Below, one piece after another: positions 49,103 to 58,450 of a stretch of DNA of 64,000 bases (positions within the stretch are counted from its first letter, which is position 1; each line of letters begins with the position of its first letter). Both the position numbers and the translations under genes were made by a program. This DNA comes from Aggregatilineales bacterium (GTDB taxonomy: Bacteria > Chloroflexota > Anaerolineae > Aggregatilineales > Phototrophicaceae). The notes under the pieces were generated by a model. It saw only the letters and a list, made by a program, of their open reading frames with translations, was not told where the DNA came from and made no database searches. The stretch spans positions 372,001 through 436,000 of the forward strand of contig JAUQWZ010000034.1 of NCBI GenBank assembly GCA_030834905.1. Reading direction: 5' to 3'.

Positions 49103-51391
49103 TTACACGCCGGTGCTGCCTTCAGGAATGTCAAGCGGCACATAGCTGTTCTCAAACCACCAGTCGGGATACCACTGTACCTGCTCAGGCGGCACGTCAA
49201 AATAGCTGTCCAGGATGCGGCGGACGATGGGCGCGGCGGTTTCCGAGCCTTCACGCGAGTATTCGATCATCGCGGCGACGGCGATCTGCGGATCGTCCGC
49301 CGGGGCGAAGGCGACAAACCAGCCGTGAGGCTCTACCTGTCCGGTTTGTACAGTACCAGTCTTGCCGCAAACGGTGTACGCCACGGGAATGCCCTGAGGG
49401 TCGTCGAACACGAACCATGCCGTCCCCAGCCGTTCGCCTGAAGTACGTCCCATCACGTCGCCATCGGTCACCATACACATGCCGTCACGGACGATGCCGA
49501 GCACTTCCTCGCTCAAGCCCATTTCCGACGCGATCTGCGGCTCGGCTTCGTAAGTCGGCGTTTCGCCTTCCACGCCAACGCTCTGCACCACGTAAGGCTC
49601 GTAGAGCGTGCCGCCGTTGGCGACTCCCGCGACCAAACGCGCCATCTGCAAAATAGTGACCTGCGTGTCCTGCTGCCCAATCGCCTGCGAGATCGCCGCG
49701 TCGATAGCGAGAGGCACTTCCAGGTTACCCGGCGCTTCCAGCGGCGAGATCAGGTCGAAGCCGGTGCGCGCGCCCAGCCCCATACGGCGGGCATAATCGC
49801 GTACTGTGGTATCACCGCGACGGTAGAGCAGCGCGCCTAACTCGTAGAAGAACGGGTTGCACGACGCCGTCAGCGCTTCCGGCATCGTGACATCGCCGGT
49901 ATCAAAGTTGAACTCTGCGCCCTCGAAGTTGCGCCAGTCATAGCGAGCCGCGAGCGAATCGCCATACTGCGCCCCGTTTTCCCAGACGCGCCCGCAGTAG
50001 AACAGGTTATTCTGCGGATACACATTGGTATCGGCGGCGGCTGCCAGCGTAACGATCTTAAACACCGAACCGGGCGCGTAGCTGTTTTGCACCACGCGGT
50101 TAAAAAACGGCTGGCGTTCGTCGGTGCGCAGCCCGGTGATATAGCTGCCTACATCGTACATATCGGTGTCGGGATTAAACAGACCCGGATCAAGCATCGG
50201 ATAGCTGGCAAGCGCCAGCACCGCCCCGCTGTTCACGTCCAGCACGACCACACCGCCGCCGGTGGCGTGTTCGCGGCTGCCCCAGTTGCCTTCAGCATAA
50301 TTAAAGGCATCCGAAATCGCCTGCGCGGCGGCAAGCTGAAGCTCACGGTCAAGCGTCAGCGTCACCGACTGCGGCGGCGTGCCTTCCGCGCCCGCCAGCT
50401 CGCGGATCAGCAGCCCGCCCGGCTCGGTGATGCGCAGCACGCGCGATGCGTCGCCCGCCAGTTCTTCCTCGTACTGTGCCTCGATGCCCAACTGTCCGTA
50501 CAGACCGCCTGAGGCATAGCCTTCGTTGGCTTCCAACTGCTCCAGCGTGATCTGTCCGACGTAGCCGGTGACGTGGAAAGCCGCGCCATGCCCGACATAG
50601 CGGCGCATCTCGCGAGGCACAGTGTACGCCGCGCAGGTATCGGTTAGCTGCTGGCTGTATTGAGCGTAGTATTCGGGATCGAGATCGCCCACGAACATGA
50701 TGAATTCGGGCGTAAACGGCTCAAATCGCGCTGCCAGATCGCCAGGTTGTAGTTTCAGGACTTCGCCCAGCAGCGCCAGACAACCGTCATAATTGGGCAT
50801 ATTCTGCTGCACGACGTACAGCCCTTCGACAGTACCGGCTTCTTCAACCAGCAGTTCGCCGCTGTGGTCGTATATGCTGCCGCGAGGCAGGCGGCGCACG
50901 TCGGCGGCAAGCTGGGCACCGCTGGCATAGCCGTTGAAGATATCCATCGTCGTCCAGGCAACACGCCAGCCGCCCGATGACTGCACCAGCCGCATGACTC
51001 GCCCGCTGTCCTCGATCTCACCGAAGATAGACGATGCGATAGTTGCGTCGTAAGCAATCGCCGCGCTCTGCCCCTGAATCTCCACCTCGTCAATCGAATA
51101 GGAAACGTCGGTCGTGCCTATTTTGCCGTCGGCATCTTCATAGATGCTGCGGAATACCGGCGCGCTGTTCAGCCCCTGACTCTGCGCGCTCAGCAGACTA
51201 TACATTGCCTCGTAATCCCGGTTGCCCCACGCATCCAGAAACTGACCGAGGGTTTGCTCTGGCGTCAGCACCACCTGAATGACCGGCGCAGCGCCGCCCG
51301 CCGCATCCGGGGCACCGATGCCACCGCAGGCGGTCAGCGCCAGCAGCAGCGCCGATACGATCAGCGCGCGCAAAATACTCAAATGCTTCAT
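49103..51391 (-). CDS. Class B penicillin-binding protein (PBP2/MecA-like transpeptidase)
   Basis: The 762-residue enzyme cross-links peptidoglycan outside the cell. From the ATG at 51391 (GAGGTG upstream) it has a lipobox (LALTACGG, Cys22), an NTF2-like MecA_N domain (TLGQFLDAWGNRDYEAMYSLLS), a dimerisation domain (RGSIYDHSGELL) and the transpeptidase: SxxK at Ser442-Lys445 (APGSVFK), SxN at Ser510-Asn512 (TASCNP) and KTG at 677-679 (CGKTGT). A lipoprotein anchor in place of a membrane helix and a MecA_N domain are typical of Gram-positive PBP2a-like enzymes. Confidence 0.93.
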   Translation of the reverse strand: MKHLSILRALIVSALLLALTACGGIGAPDAAGGAAPVIQVVLTPEQTLGQFLDAWGNRDYEAMYSLLSAQSQGLNSAPVFRSIYEDADGKIGTTDVSYSIDEVEIQGQSAAIAYDATIASSIFGEIEDSGRVMRLVQSSGGWRVAWTTMDIFNGYASGAQLAADVRRLPRGSIYDHSGELLVEEAGTVEGLYVVQQNMPNYDGCLALLGEVLKLQPGDLAARFEPFTPEFIMFVGDLDPEYYAQYSQQLTDTCAAYTVPREMRRYVGHGAAFHVTGYVGQITLEQLEANEGYASGGLYGQLGIEAQYEEELAGDASRVLRITEPGGLLIRELAGAEGTPPQSVTLTLDRELQLAAAQAISDAFNYAEGNWGSREHATGGGVVVLDVNSGAVLALASYPMLDPGLFNPDTDMYDVGSYITGLRTDERQPFFNRVVQNSYAPGSVFKIVTLAAAADTNVYPQNNLFYCGRVWENGAQYGDSLAARYDWRNFEGAEFNFDTGDVTMPEALTASCNPFFYELGALLYRRGDTTVRDYARRMGLGARTGFDLISPLEAPGNLEVPLAIDAAISQAIGQQDTQVTILQMARLVAGVANGGTLYEPYVVQSVGVEGETPTYEAEPQIASEMGLSEEVLGIVRDGMCMVTDGDVMGRTSGERLGTAWFVFDDPQGIPVAYTVCGKTGTVQTGQVEPHGWFVAFAPADDPQIAVAAMIEYSREGSETAAPIVRRILDSYFDVPPEQVQWYPDWWFENSYVPLDIPEGSTGV

Positions 51392-51542
51392 GCGACAAAA
51401 CACCTCATCTTTCGCAAGCGGGTTGTACTATAACGGGGCGCGTGGGTTGAGTCCAGACGGGAATGGCGACGACTACCCTACGCTAAGGGGAATAACGGCA
51501 GGAGAACAAACCAGAGAGGCGACCTATCAGGAATGCGAAAAA

Positions 51543-51722
51543 CCCCTCACCCCAACCCCTCTCCCACGCAAGCAGGGAGAGGGAGAATAGAATCGGCTCT
51601 TCATCCAACTTTCTGCGAATCACCGAGCGAAGCCGCCTTCATGCAGTGCGTCGGAGCGGCACAAATGATCTGTTTTTCACCCTTCTCCCCGCTTGCGTGG
51701 GAGAAGGGTCGGGGATGAGGGG
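51543..51722. repeat. MITE-like element with inverted CCCCTC/GAGGGG ends
   Basis: The left end 51543-51583 (CCCCTCACCCCAACCCC ...) and right end 51680-51722 (... GTCGGGGATGAGGGG) are inverted copies with some differences. Each contains its own hairpin, CTCTCCC/GGGAGAG and CTTCTCCC/GGGAGAAG, around GCAAGC or GCTTGC. About 95 bp lie between without a gene. The right end reaches 10 bp short of the M3 peptidase stop. It is the main content of the 51392-51731 gap. Confidence 0.75.
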
Positions 51723-51731
51723 AGCTTTACC

Positions 51732-53435
51732 CTACGCCGGATCAAGCTGCGCGGTTGTGCGCTCAATCAAATCCACCGCGTCGCGCAGCACGTCGGAGTC
51801 CATAGCGAACTTCGCTCCGGCGGCGTTAAACAGTTCCGGCAGCGTCCGGGTGCCGCCCAGCGCCAGCGCCTTGCGGTAATCGGCAACCGCTTTCGGCTGA
51901 TCGCTGAGTGAGTTGCGCCAGACCTGCACCGCGCCAAGCTGTGCTAATCCGTATTCGACATAGTAGAACGGAATCTGGAAAATGTGCAGCTTGCGCAGCC
52001 AGCCGGTCGCCTTTTCGACTTCCAAGCCGCTGTAGTCAATGCCGGGCATAAAGCGATCCCACAGCGCCGCCCAGGTGGAGTCGCAGTTCTCAGGATTGAG
52101 CGCATCCTCAGGATGGGTGTACACCCAATGCTGGAAGGCATCGACGACTGCCATATAGGGCCAGAACAGGATGTCGCCTTCCAGATGCTCTACGCGGGCG
52201 CGCGCCGCGTCTTCCACCGAATAGAAGCCGCCGTACTCACGCGCCAGATAGGGCGCGGCGATCAGCTCCATCGACATCGACGCCACCTCGGCAAACTCTA
52301 TCGGCACCTCGATCTGGAGATACGGCGGCAGTTGGCTGCTCTCAAAGACGTGGAAAGCGTGACCGCCCTCATGCAGCAGCGTCTGCACGTCCTGGTGCGT
52401 CCCGACGGCATTCATGAAGATAAACGGGCGCTGGCTGAACTCAAACCCGGTGCAGTAACCGCCGGGCGCTTTGCCCTTACGGTTCTCCAGATCAAGCAGC
52501 CCTTCGTCTCGCATGGTTTGATAATAGCCGCCGAGTTCAGGATCGACGCGCTGGAAGATAGCGGCGGTCGTGTCGTCCAGCACCTTCACGTCGTCAAATG
52601 GGCGCAGCGGCTCGCGCCCTGCCGGATCGACATCCGTATCCCACGGGCGCAGCGTCTCCACGCCCAGACGCGCGCGGCGCTTCTCATAAATGCGAGCCGC
52701 CGCCGGGACCACCACTTCTTCAATCGCGTTGTGGAAGTCCAGGCAGTCGTCGGGCGAGTAATCAAACCGGTTGTATGACCGCCATTGATAGGCGCGGTAA
52801 TCCGGCATATCGGCGTTGTCGGTAATCTGGCGACGCAGATTGAGGAACTGCTTCCACAGATCGTACAGCGCAGCGCGGTCGGCTAGCTGGCGCTCGGAAA
52901 TCAGCCGCCAGGCGCGCTCGCGCACCGCGCGGTCGTTGCTCAGCAGGAAGGGGCGCATCTGCGCAATCGTTCGCTCCTGCCCTTCCCATTCAACCGTCTG
53001 GGCGCCGATAATCTTGTCGTATTCGCTGCGCAGCTTGTCTTCTTCGGTGAACAGCGGCACGTTGGCTTCGCGGAACAGTTCAGCCTGGGTGCGAATGTTG
53101 CGCAAGGCAATCTCGTAGCCTTCCGGCTCCAGCCCGCTTGCCAGCAGCTTTTCCTTAAGGCGCTGATCGGCAATCCGTCCCGCCGGCATCACAGTTTCGA
53201 TGTAGGCGTTGTAGCGCTTTTCGGCTTCTGTATCCGTTGTATCGACCGTGGTCGCGACATACAGGCGGCTGTATGCTTCGCTGATAAGCTGCGACAGCAC
53301 CGCGCGGTCGTTCAGCCATTCAACTACATTGTCCGCCGTGAGTGGGCGCTGTTCCAGTTCTTCGAAATAGGGCTGGATTTGCGACCAATCCCACTGCATA
53401 AAATCGTGAATATTTTCGGGGAGTCCATATAACAT
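51732..53435 (-). CDS. pepF: M3-family oligoendopeptidase (PepF-like)
   Basis: A cytoplasmic zinc peptidase that degrades short peptides. From the ATG at 53435 it has 567 residues with the zinc motif HEGGHAFH (His355, Glu356, His359), Glu383 in PIEFAEVASMSMEL as third ligand and the late substrate motif FQIPFYYVEYGLAQLGAVQVW. AGRIADQRLKEKL and RPFIFMNAVGTHQDVQTLL also fit. AAAGGG lies 13 nt before the ATG; the frame itself extends to 53474 without support. Confidence 0.92.
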   Translation of the reverse strand: MLYGLPENIHDFMQWDWSQIQPYFEELEQRPLTADNVVEWLNDRAVLSQLISEAYSRLYVATTVDTTDTEAEKRYNAYIETVMPAGRIADQRLKEKLLASGLEPEGYEIALRNIRTQAELFREANVPLFTEEDKLRSEYDKIIGAQTVEWEGQERTIAQMRPFLLSNDRAVRERAWRLISERQLADRAALYDLWKQFLNLRRQITDNADMPDYRAYQWRSYNRFDYSPDDCLDFHNAIEEVVVPAAARIYEKRRARLGVETLRPWDTDVDPAGREPLRPFDDVKVLDDTTAAIFQRVDPELGGYYQTMRDEGLLDLENRKGKAPGGYCTGFEFSQRPFIFMNAVGTHQDVQTLLHEGGHAFHVFESSQLPPYLQIEVPIEFAEVASMSMELIAAPYLAREYGGFYSVEDAARARVEHLEGDILFWPYMAVVDAFQHWVYTHPEDALNPENCDSTWAALWDRFMPGIDYSGLEVEKATGWLRKLHIFQIPFYYVEYGLAQLGAVQVWRNSLSDQPKAVADYRKALALGGTRTLPELFNAAGAKFAMDSDVLRDAVDLIERTTAQLDPA

Positions 53436-53604
53436 CGTGTTTTTACCCTTTCGTCGTGACCTTAAGGATAGCATTTCGCCTCAAAATTTGCACGACCCTG
53501 ATTCTTACGAAGATCTGGCAGCTATGTGACATTTGGCACTCAGTCGGTTCATTTCTGCCGCGCTAAAATCAGCCCAAACCTTCTGACGCACAAGGGGCGC
53601 AGCA

Positions 53605-54306
53605 ATGCAGGTGCAAACCATAGGCGAAAATCTTGTTGGCGCGGCGGCAGTTGCAGGCACAGTCGTACTCAGCCCGGTGGTTCGCCGCTGGTATAACCGC
53701 TGGGGCGCGACCCCGAACGAAACGAAAGCCGTTCTTCCCGGCGATACGCGCGTTCCCTATCCGCGCATCCAGTACACCCGGGCGGTCACCATCCAGGCGT
53801 CGCCAGAGATAGTATGGGGGTATCTCGCCCAACTCGGTCAGGAGCGCGGCGGTCTGTACAGCTACCAGGCGCTGGAGAATCTGATCGGCTGCCAGATGCG
53901 CAACGCCGATCACATCGTGCCGGAATGGCAGCGACTGCGGGTGGGCGACCGCATCCGCCTGGGACCCAAAGGCTACCCTCTCTACCGGATCGTCAGCCTC
54001 ATCCCCGGCTATTCGATCACCTGCGCTGGCGCTGATCCCAAGACCGAAGAAGCGACCGGCGTCACTATACCGATGCCGGTTCATTACACCAATTTTGAAT
54101 GGACTCTGGTCGTCAAGCCGATTGACCAGCGCTTAACCCGGCTGATTTCCCGCGCGCGCACCGATCACAGTCCCGATATCGGCACTACTGTGATGTGGCA
54201 CTGCTTTGAACCGGTCAATTTCGTGATGGAACGCAAGATGCTGCTGACCATCAAGCGGCTCGCCGAGCGCGACGATTGTCGGGCAGCAGCCTGCCGCTGC
54301 AACTGA
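53605..54306 (+). CDS. SRPBCC-family protein with N-terminal hydrophobic segment
   Basis: The 233-residue protein has a short hydrophobic start (NLVGAAAVAGTVVLSPVV), then a START/SRPBCC-like domain: YTRAVTIQASPEIVWGYLAQLGQERGGLYSYQALENLIGCQMRNADHIVPEWQRLRVGDRIRLGPKGYPLYRIVSLIPG and TTVMWHCFEPVNFVMERKMLLTIKRLAER. Relatives bind hydrophobic ligands; the exact role is unknown. AAGGGG precedes the ATG. The preceding spacer is 169 bp. Confidence 0.8.
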   Translation: MQVQTIGENLVGAAAVAGTVVLSPVVRRWYNRWGATPNETKAVLPGDTRVPYPRIQYTRAVTIQASPEIVWGYLAQLGQERGGLYSYQALENLIGCQMRNADHIVPEWQRLRVGDRIRLGPKGYPLYRIVSLIPGYSITCAGADPKTEEATGVTIPMPVHYTNFEWTLVVKPIDQRLTRLISRARTDHSPDIGTTVMWHCFEPVNFVMERKMLLTIKRLAERDDCRAAACRCN

Positions 54307-54400
54307 TGTCAATACACCCTGACAACTCGGCGGCAAAAACGTATTGTTCTGCCCTGCGACATCCTCTACAGTTAGGACAGTAACTGCCAGAGGATGAATT

Positions 54401-55432
54401 ATGGGGTATCTGACGCGGCTGCAAAACCCGATCACGCAGCGCGAACGGGCGCACCAGCAGCACAGCGCCAGCGTTCTCGGCAGCCAGCGGTTACAGGCAG
54501 GCTACCGAATCGTCTATTACCCCGCGCTGGCGCTGGCACTAGTCGTCTTTCTGAGCGAGTTGGGCGCGGCGCTTCATCCGGGCGATGAGCGGTCGGCGGC
54601 GCTGGTGATGCACGCCGCCGTGATCTTCGCGCTGGTCGTCGCGCTGCTGATGCACCTGTATCTGCTGCTGCAAACCCTCGTCCGCGCCGCCGCCAGCGTC
54701 GTCCGCGAAAAAGAAGCCGATACCTGGGAAAATCTGATTCTGACCGGCACCGACGCGCGCCGTCTGATCGTGGGTAAGTGGTGGGCAACCCTTCAGGGGA
54801 CGCTCGGCGGCTTCGGGCTGCTAATTCCGCTGCGGGCGGGCGTGGTTGTCTGGCTGGGCGCGGTGTTCGACCGCAGCCAGATCCTCAGTATCGAAGCCGT
54901 CAGCAGTTATACCCCGCCCAGCGAGCTGGCTTTTTTTGCCACATTTCCGGTTATCGCCCTGTTCACCATCGGCGGCGCGATGCTGATCGCCGCCGTCGGC
55001 ATTCTGGCTTCGACGTTCAGCCGGAACCTGATTCAGGCGCTGATCGCCGCCTTCGCGCTGACAGCGGTGATCTTCGGCGGGGCGGCGGCGGTGCTGGGTC
55101 TGGCTCACACGGCGGCGGCGCAGTCATCGGAAGGGTACGGGCTGACCACCGCCGTCAGCGAAAACCTGCTCATCTCATGGCTCGATAACGGCATAACGCT
55201 GACTTCGGAACTGGTCAGCTACCAGACCGAATATGAAAGCATCTCGCGGCAGTACGTGGCGGAAACCTTCGCTTCGGGCAAAGCAACCGCCTGGCTGCTG
55301 GCGTTCGCCACCTGCGCCGACTTGTACCTGCTGCTGACGTGGCTGCTGCTGCGTCTGGCTCAGGTCTGGGCGGTGCGGCAGGGCGCGCTGCCCCCGCCGA
55401 GAGGACGGGCATCTATGACCTCGCTCCTATAA
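54401..55432 (+). CDS. ABC-2-type permease-like membrane protein (no ATPase partner here)
   Basis: The 343-residue protein has about seven membrane helices and the cytoplasmic segment RAAASVVREKEADTWENLILTGTDARRLIVGKWWA, the usual mark of ABC-2-type transporter permeases (RExGTWExLLLTP-like), plus FPVIALFTIGGAMLIAAVGILASTFSRNLIQALIAAF. An ATP-binding subunit would be needed to transport, but none is nearby. It may use one encoded elsewhere, or be a membrane partner of something else. AGAGGAT precedes the ATG. Confidence 0.75.
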   Translation: MGYLTRLQNPITQRERAHQQHSASVLGSQRLQAGYRIVYYPALALALVVFLSELGAALHPGDERSAALVMHAAVIFALVVALLMHLYLLLQTLVRAAASVVREKEADTWENLILTGTDARRLIVGKWWATLQGTLGGFGLLIPLRAGVVVWLGAVFDRSQILSIEAVSSYTPPSELAFFATFPVIALFTIGGAMLIAAVGILASTFSRNLIQALIAAFALTAVIFGGAAAVLGLAHTAAAQSSEGYGLTTAVSENLLISWLDNGITLTSELVSYQTEYESISRQYVAETFASGKATAWLLAFATCADLYLLLTWLLLRLAQVWAVRQGALPPPRGRASMTSLL

Positions 55433-55464
55433 GGGCGTTCCGATAGTTTACGCCAGAGATGCCC

Positions 55465-56295
55465 TTACGCCTTCCGCCACCAGCGCCCCGGCTGGTAACC
55501 GAGCATCCGCTGCGCTTTTCGGGTGCTGAGCAGCGAGTCAAAATCACCTGTGCCTTCGCGCAGCGGCACGCCGGGAAAGACCTCAGCCATCAGATCGGCG
55601 TTTGGGCGTTCCATCAGCGAATCGGCTGAGGCGATGATGAAGGCTTCCGCGCCCTGAACAGCCGCTTCCAGCCCCAGACGGCAGCTTTGCGCCACGTCAC
55701 GCGCGTCAACATATGCCCACAGATTCCACTTGCGAATCTTCGGATCGGACTGGTAGCTGGCGAAGCGCTCATAATCCTGCGGTTCCATGATGTTGGAGAA
55801 GCGCAGTCCGACGAAAGGAATTCCACTCCAGCGGTTGAAGTGCCGCGCCATCTCTTCGCCCACCACCTTCGACAGCGCGTAGGTGGACTGCGGCAGCAGC
55901 GGGTGATCCTCGTCTATCGGCGCGTAGTGCGGCACCGGATCGTCAAATGGCAGTCCCAGCGTCGTCTCGCTGGACGCCCAGACGACACGCTGAAGCCTGA
56001 GCAGGACGGCAGCGGAAAACACGTTGAAGGTGCTGGACGTGTTGATATCAAAGGTCGTCTCGTGACTCAGCAGATCGGGCGCGGGAATCGCCGCCAGATG
56101 CACGACCGCATCCGCGCCGCTGAGCGCTTCGACCGCCTGACCATACTGAGTGAGATCGATTTTGAGGAATGGCGACAGCGATTCGCGCGGCGGCGCAATA
56201 TCGACGTTCAGCACGTCATAGCCGTGTTCGACCAGATCGCGCACGACCGCCCGCCCTGCTTTGCCGCTGCCACCCGTGACGACAATCTTCTTCAT
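55465..56295 (-). CDS. NAD-dependent epimerase/dehydratase-family protein
   Basis: From the ATG at 56295 (AGGAG upstream) the 276-residue short-chain enzyme has the nucleotide motif MKKIVVTGGSGKAGRAV, Asp in VLNVDIAPP for NAD, DAVVHLAAIP and the catalytic Tyr-Lys pair in STYALSKVVGEEMA. It is close to sugar epimerase or uronate dehydrogenase-like reductases. The substrate is probably a nucleotide sugar or free sugar acid. Confidence 0.88.
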   Translation of the reverse strand: MKKIVVTGGSGKAGRAVVRDLVEHGYDVLNVDIAPPRESLSPFLKIDLTQYGQAVEALSGADAVVHLAAIPAPDLLSHETTFDINTSSTFNVFSAAVLLRLQRVVWASSETTLGLPFDDPVPHYAPIDEDHPLLPQSTYALSKVVGEEMARHFNRWSGIPFVGLRFSNIMEPQDYERFASYQSDPKIRKWNLWAYVDARDVAQSCRLGLEAAVQGAEAFIIASADSLMERPNADLMAEVFPGVPLREGTGDFDSLLSTRKAQRMLGYQPGRWWRKA

Positions 56296-56601
56296 GATGC
56301 AGCTCCTGATATTAAGCTCAAACTGCACGCCATTCTAGCGCCAAACATCAGGTGGAGGCTAAAAACGGGGCAGACGCAGGGCATAATGCCCCTGCGAAAT
56401 CGCTAGACGATGGTACCGGTGGTCGGCGATGTGTCAATGCACAAACCAAGGTTAGTAAGGCGTCATAAATTTGTAATGTTATGATATTATCTAGGAGTCA
56501 CCCAACCAATCGCCGCAAAACCGACGTATTACCATGTAGCATCCGTCAAGCGGAGTCCGCCGCTTCACGCAATTTGCTCTTTAACTCTGAGGAGATCTTG
56601 T
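56296..56601. other. Divergent intergenic region
   Basis: About 306 bp between the epimerase and DUF7282 genes. An AT-rich patch (56461-56490) may hold a promoter for the plus-strand gene (TATGAT or TATTAT), without a clear -35. No gene or strong hairpin was seen. Confidence 0.45.
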
Positions 56602-58398
56602 ATGCCAAGAATGCGTTTTTCACTGATTTTATTTCTCGTGGCGCTGATGGCAGTGCTTGGTCTACCCGCCGCCGCCCAAGCCGACACACCGTCGGTCACC
56701 GTTACTGACCAGTTTGTCACTGATACCATCTATATTCAGGATGTCGTCAGCCCGGGACAGGGATTCGTCGTCATCCACACCGACAGCAGCGGCTCGCCCG
56801 GTCCGGTCGCCGGTTTCGCGCCGGTTGTAGCAGGACGCACCCCAGGTCTGTGGATCACGCTCGATCCAACCATGGCTGCGCCGACGCCGGTGCTGTACGC
56901 CATGCTGCACGAGGACACCGGAGCCGTTGGCACCTATGAGTTCGGCACCGTCGATGGCGCGGATCTGCCCGTGTCGGTCGATGGACAGATTGTGACGCCC
57001 GCCTTCAACGTCGCTATCATCAACGGCGCGCCCCAGTTCGTGACCGATAACACCTTCACCGTCGCCTCGGTCACCACGCCGGAAGATGGCTGGCTGGTGA
57101 TTCATTCTGAACAGAACGGCGGTCCCGGTCCCGTCCTCGGACAGACGCAGATCAGCGCCGGTACCAGCGCCAACGTCAGCGTCAGCCTGAGTGGCACGAC
57201 CAACAATGTCTGGCCCATGCTGCACTTCGACACCGGTCAGATCGGTGTCTATGAGTTTGGTACGGTAGATGGCGCGGATCTGCCGGTCATCGTGAACGGC
57301 ACCGTGGCGACAACGCCGCTGGCAACCGTATCGTCGATTGACGCCGACCCGCAGCCGCTGATCAAGGGTGACGGACAGCCTGCTTCGACCGGCGCGTTCA
57401 TCTTCCACGCGCACTCCGTCCTGTCGCCGGGTCCGGGATGGCTGGTGATCCACGCTGATAACAATGGTCAGCCGGGCGCAGTCGTCGGGCAGACCCAGGT
57501 CAACGAGGGGCTAAATCTGGAAGTTGACGTCACGGTCAATTCCGACGGACTGCCGACGGTGGTGTGGCCCATGCTGCACGTGGACGACGGCACCGTTGGC
57601 ACCTACGAGTTCGACGGTTCCAGCGGACTCGACAACCCAGTATCCGTTGATGGTCAGGTGGTGACCTTCCCGATCAACATCGCGCCGTCGCTGACGCTGT
57701 CCGATCAGGCGGGTACTGTTGCAGGCGGTCAGATCAGCTTCACGATTGACCAGGCGGTGATCGATCAGCCGGGCTGGATTGCCATCCACAGCAGCGCCGA
57801 TGGATCGCCCGGTCCGGTCATCGGCAACGTGCCGCTGGTGCCGAACTTCGCCCGCAACATTTCGGTAACAGTGGATGCGGCAGCGGCGGGAGCGCAGGTC
57901 TTCCCGATGCTGCATTACGATACTGGCGCAGCCGGAGTCTACGAGTTTGGCACCGTCGATGGCGCTGACCTGCCGGTCGCGGTGGGTGGAAGCGTAGTCG
58001 TCGCGCCGATCAACCTGACAGGCGCGGCTGCCGCCCCAGAAGTGCCGGAAGCGCCCGCCGCAACCGAGCAAGCCGCCGAGGTCATCACAACCGGTCCCTG
58101 CACCGTAACGCCCGGCGGCTCGATCCCGGTGAATATTCGTACTACTGCCAACGTCGATTCCGCCCGGTTAGGACAACTGCCGGTTGGATCGACCGAGGTC
58201 ATCGACGGGCAAGCGCCGGTAGGCAGTTTCATCTGGTTCCGTCTGGCGTCCGGCGGCTGGGTGCGCAGCGACGTGGTCATCACTTCGGGTGACTGCTCGA
58301 CGGTGCCAACGGTCGAGGTCGGCGCTGCGGAAGCGCCAGCCGCGCCGCCGGTTGAAGTAGTGCCGCCGCCAGTGGAAACGCCGGAAACGGGCGGTTAG
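56602..58398 (+). CDS. Secreted protein with four DUF7282 repeats and C-terminal SH3-like domain
   Basis: The 598-residue product has a signal peptide (MPRMRFSLILFLVALMAVLGLPAAAQA), then four units of about 100 residues. Each has a GWLVIHxxxxGxPGPVxGxxxV start and a WPMLHxDTGxxGVYEFGTVDGADLPV end, as in the DUF7282 family found in haloarchaea and Chloroflexota. The third unit is more diverged (YEFDGSSGLDNPV). A Pro/Ala/Glu linker leads to an SH3-like domain (VNIRTTANVDSARLGQLPVG). It ends in Pro/Glu-rich sequence. A surface repeat protein; the ligand is unknown. AGGAGA precedes the ATG. Confidence 0.85.
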   Translation: MPRMRFSLILFLVALMAVLGLPAAAQADTPSVTVTDQFVTDTIYIQDVVSPGQGFVVIHTDSSGSPGPVAGFAPVVAGRTPGLWITLDPTMAAPTPVLYAMLHEDTGAVGTYEFGTVDGADLPVSVDGQIVTPAFNVAIINGAPQFVTDNTFTVASVTTPEDGWLVIHSEQNGGPGPVLGQTQISAGTSANVSVSLSGTTNNVWPMLHFDTGQIGVYEFGTVDGADLPVIVNGTVATTPLATVSSIDADPQPLIKGDGQPASTGAFIFHAHSVLSPGPGWLVIHADNNGQPGAVVGQTQVNEGLNLEVDVTVNSDGLPTVVWPMLHVDDGTVGTYEFDGSSGLDNPVSVDGQVVTFPINIAPSLTLSDQAGTVAGGQISFTIDQAVIDQPGWIAIHSSADGSPGPVIGNVPLVPNFARNISVTVDAAAAGAQVFPMLHYDTGAAGVYEFGTVDGADLPVAVGGSVVVAPINLTGAAAAPEVPEAPAATEQAAEVITTGPCTVTPGGSIPVNIRTTANVDSARLGQLPVGSTEVIDGQAPVGSFIWFRLASGGWVRSDVVITSGDCSTVPTVEVGAAEAPAAPPVEVVPPPVETPETGG

Positions 58399-58405
58399 AT
58401 AAAAA

Positions 58406-58430
58406 GGGGGCGACTCACCGAGTCGTCCCC
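58406..58430 (+). terminator. Hairpin after the DUF7282 gene
   Basis: GGGGGCGACT (58406-58415), 5-nt loop, AGTCGTCCCC (58421-58430) with one G-T pair. No T-run. It lies between convergent genes and may end both. Confidence 0.55.
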
Positions 58431-58450
58431 TCCAAAACCTTCCCTCTGTG

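Noticed and set aside
51543..51722. Insertion sequence
   Set aside because: The element is about 180 bp with inverted ends but has no transposase frame and no visible target duplication.
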